Notes under the pieces: model-generated
What the model was told of the DNA's origin: nothing
What the model saw: only the letters and a program-made list of their open reading frames with translations
Databases searched by the model: none
Shown here: piece after piece, positions 13,428 through 14,030 of the stretch
How positions within the stretch are numbered: the stretch's first letter is position 1
Layout: every line of letters begins with the position of its first letter
Position numbers and translations under genes: made by a program
NCBI GenBank assembly: GCA_903924005.1
Contig: CAIXZV010000568.1
Location: forward strand, 1-14,030
DNA from: an uncultured Chloroflexota bacterium
Lineage (GTDB): Bacteria; Chloroflexota; Limnocylindria; Limnocylindrales; CSP1-4
DNA: 14,030 bases
Direction: 5' to 3'

Positions 13428-13560
13428 AGCCTCAGGGTGCCCGCCCGCAGGGTGGCGGTCAAACGCGGGATGCAGTAGGTGTCGATTTCTTTGCCAAACG
13501 GCTCTCCCCGTGTTCACGGAACGTCGTCAGGATGAGCGGCAGCAGGGGGAGGAGGTACGC

Positions 13561-13719
13561 ATGACCCTCGCACACGTCGTCCCATCGGGCGTGCACAGAC
13601 TTGGCCCCACGGCGCTTGAGCGGCGTGCCCTTGCGCTCTGGCCGCGGCTTGACCGGTCAGCCCTTCGCCGCTGCCACGATGACGCCACCAGGATCGCGGC
13701 TCTCGTTGCGCGCCGGACG
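13561..13719 (+). CDS. Unknown small protein, cut off at the contig join
   Basis: ATG at 13561 follows a strong site (GGAGGAGGT, 4-5 bases before). The first 53 residues read MTLAHVVPSGVHRLGPTALE, then LWPRLDRSALRRCHDDATRIAALVARRT. The LWPRLDR ... RIAxLVxRRT pattern recalls short hypothetical proteins I associate with Chloroflexota and Actinomycetota, which usually continue with a Leu-rich tail. Here the plausible sequence stops at about 13719. Reading on in this frame gives Thr/Arg-rich nonsense, the out-of-frame reading of the foreign segment. It is annotated as the surviving 5' part of a real gene. Confidence 0.55.
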
Positions 13720-13724
13720 TTTCG
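13711..13724. other. Probable chimeric join (assembly or recombination breakpoint)
   Basis: Base composition and codon style change abruptly here, from very GC-rich to nearly balanced, with codons such as gaa, ttt, tat, aaa and ata. One gene loses its 3' part and another begins in mid-domain in a different frame at the same place. No inverted repeat, target duplication or transposase is present. Confidence 0.75.
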
Positions 13725-14030
13725 TACGAGGAATTTATCGGCCTTGCCAACGAGTACGATGCAGCGATTAACTACGACGGCGAAAACGGCGATCTGTCCA
13801 TTACCTATACGGATGAGGACAACCATTACTGCGAGGTGCATTGCAATGATGCAGTAAGCATCTTCAACGCCATGCGCACCGCCGCCGATTATGCCACGGC
13901 AGGGGTTGCCATGTGGTATATTGGCAGCGAGGATTCCAGGGTATGGAACTATTTCGATAGGGACCTGTCGGTTAAATCGCTTTCGGAAAAGCCTTTTGAT
14001 TTTGGCCTCTTCAGGCAGATCAAACCAATA
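13713..14030 (+). CDS. GH18-type domain fragment, Bacteroidota-like, both ends missing
   Basis: The frame is open from 13683 to the window end, with no start codon at the point where homology begins. It reads PDVSYEEFIGLANEYDAAIN, an intervening beta region (ITYTDEDNHYCEV), DAVSIFNAMRTAADYATAGV, then AMWYIGSEDSRVWNYFDRDL and ends FGLFRQIKPI. The G-x-A-x-W-x-x-G-S-E-D-x-R-x-W segment is the last barrel strand of GH18 domains. This version, followed by YDxDLS, is the one I know from large Bacteroidota proteins that fuse GH18, polysaccharide deacetylase and a family 2 glycosyltransferase. About 106 residues are present; the catalytic strand would be upstream and is lost. The lower GC and different codon use set it apart from everything to its left. 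Confidence 0.65.

Noticed and set aside
13210..13857. Single plus-strand gene spanning the GH18 promoter region and the join
   Set aside because: It overlaps the GH18 signal-peptide coding region antisense and runs across the composition switch; only the part from the ATG at 13561 to about 13719 has a ribosome binding site and sensible protein character.
13711..14030. Recent horizontal transfer by a mobile element
   Set aside because: No transposase, integrase, terminal repeat or attachment site is seen, and both flanking genes are cut in mid-frame at one point, which fits an assembly chimera better.

Overview
The window is high-GC, densely packed bacterial DNA. Codons strongly favour G or C at third positions, many starts are GTG or TTG, and several secreted proteins carry long Pro/Thr/Ala-rich stalks. 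Gene content and style suit a Chloroflexota-like (or another high-GC, monoderm-like) environmental bacterium. That placement is inferred from style and remembered family members, not from a marker gene. About the last 310 bases look different: base composition is visibly lower in GC and the coding sequence resembles Bacteroidota. The window therefore most likely ends in a chimeric join near 13711-13724.

Layout, left to right. (1) 1-2226, minus strand: a squalene-cyclase-like alpha/alpha-toroid protein, then a VapB-like antitoxin overlapping a VapC-like PIN toxin, then a truncated unknown gene at the left edge. The toxin has an unusual C-terminal extension built from two copies of one motif. 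(2) 2227-2419: a divergent control region with a TGAGTCA palindrome. (3) 2420-4406: a stand-alone 5'-3' exonuclease (plus) converging on a c-type-haem protein (minus), followed by a minus-strand unknown protein that seems to contain two copies of one domain. (4) 4564-6924, plus strand: a four-helix membrane protein, a dienelactone-hydrolase-family enzyme and ornithine aminotransferase (rocD), the last followed by a clear UUCG-loop terminator. (5) 6961-10152, plus strand: a GC-rich, hairpin-rich leader and four closely spaced genes. They encode a secreted fibronectin-III-like protein, a one-helix protein with a Pro/Lys/Ala tail, an ApbE-type FMN transferase and a ferric-reductase-like b-haem membrane protein. 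The last three are linked by 4-base stop/start overlaps, which suggests one extracytoplasmic electron-transfer operon. (6) 13427-10154, minus strand: a GH18 lipoprotein, a 14-helix DHA2-type MFS exporter and a GNAT acetyltransferase, the last two 8 bases apart. (7) 13561 to the end: the 5' part of a gene with a strong ribosome binding site, cut at the join, then a GH18-type fragment in a different frame.

The most interesting items are the VapC-like toxin with a duplicated, recombinase-core-binding-like C-terminus, and the ApbE/b-haem operon whose FMN-binding substrate protein is missing from the neighbourhood. The right-end join matters to anyone using the annotation. No tRNA, rRNA, CRISPR array, insertion sequence or replication origin was seen.
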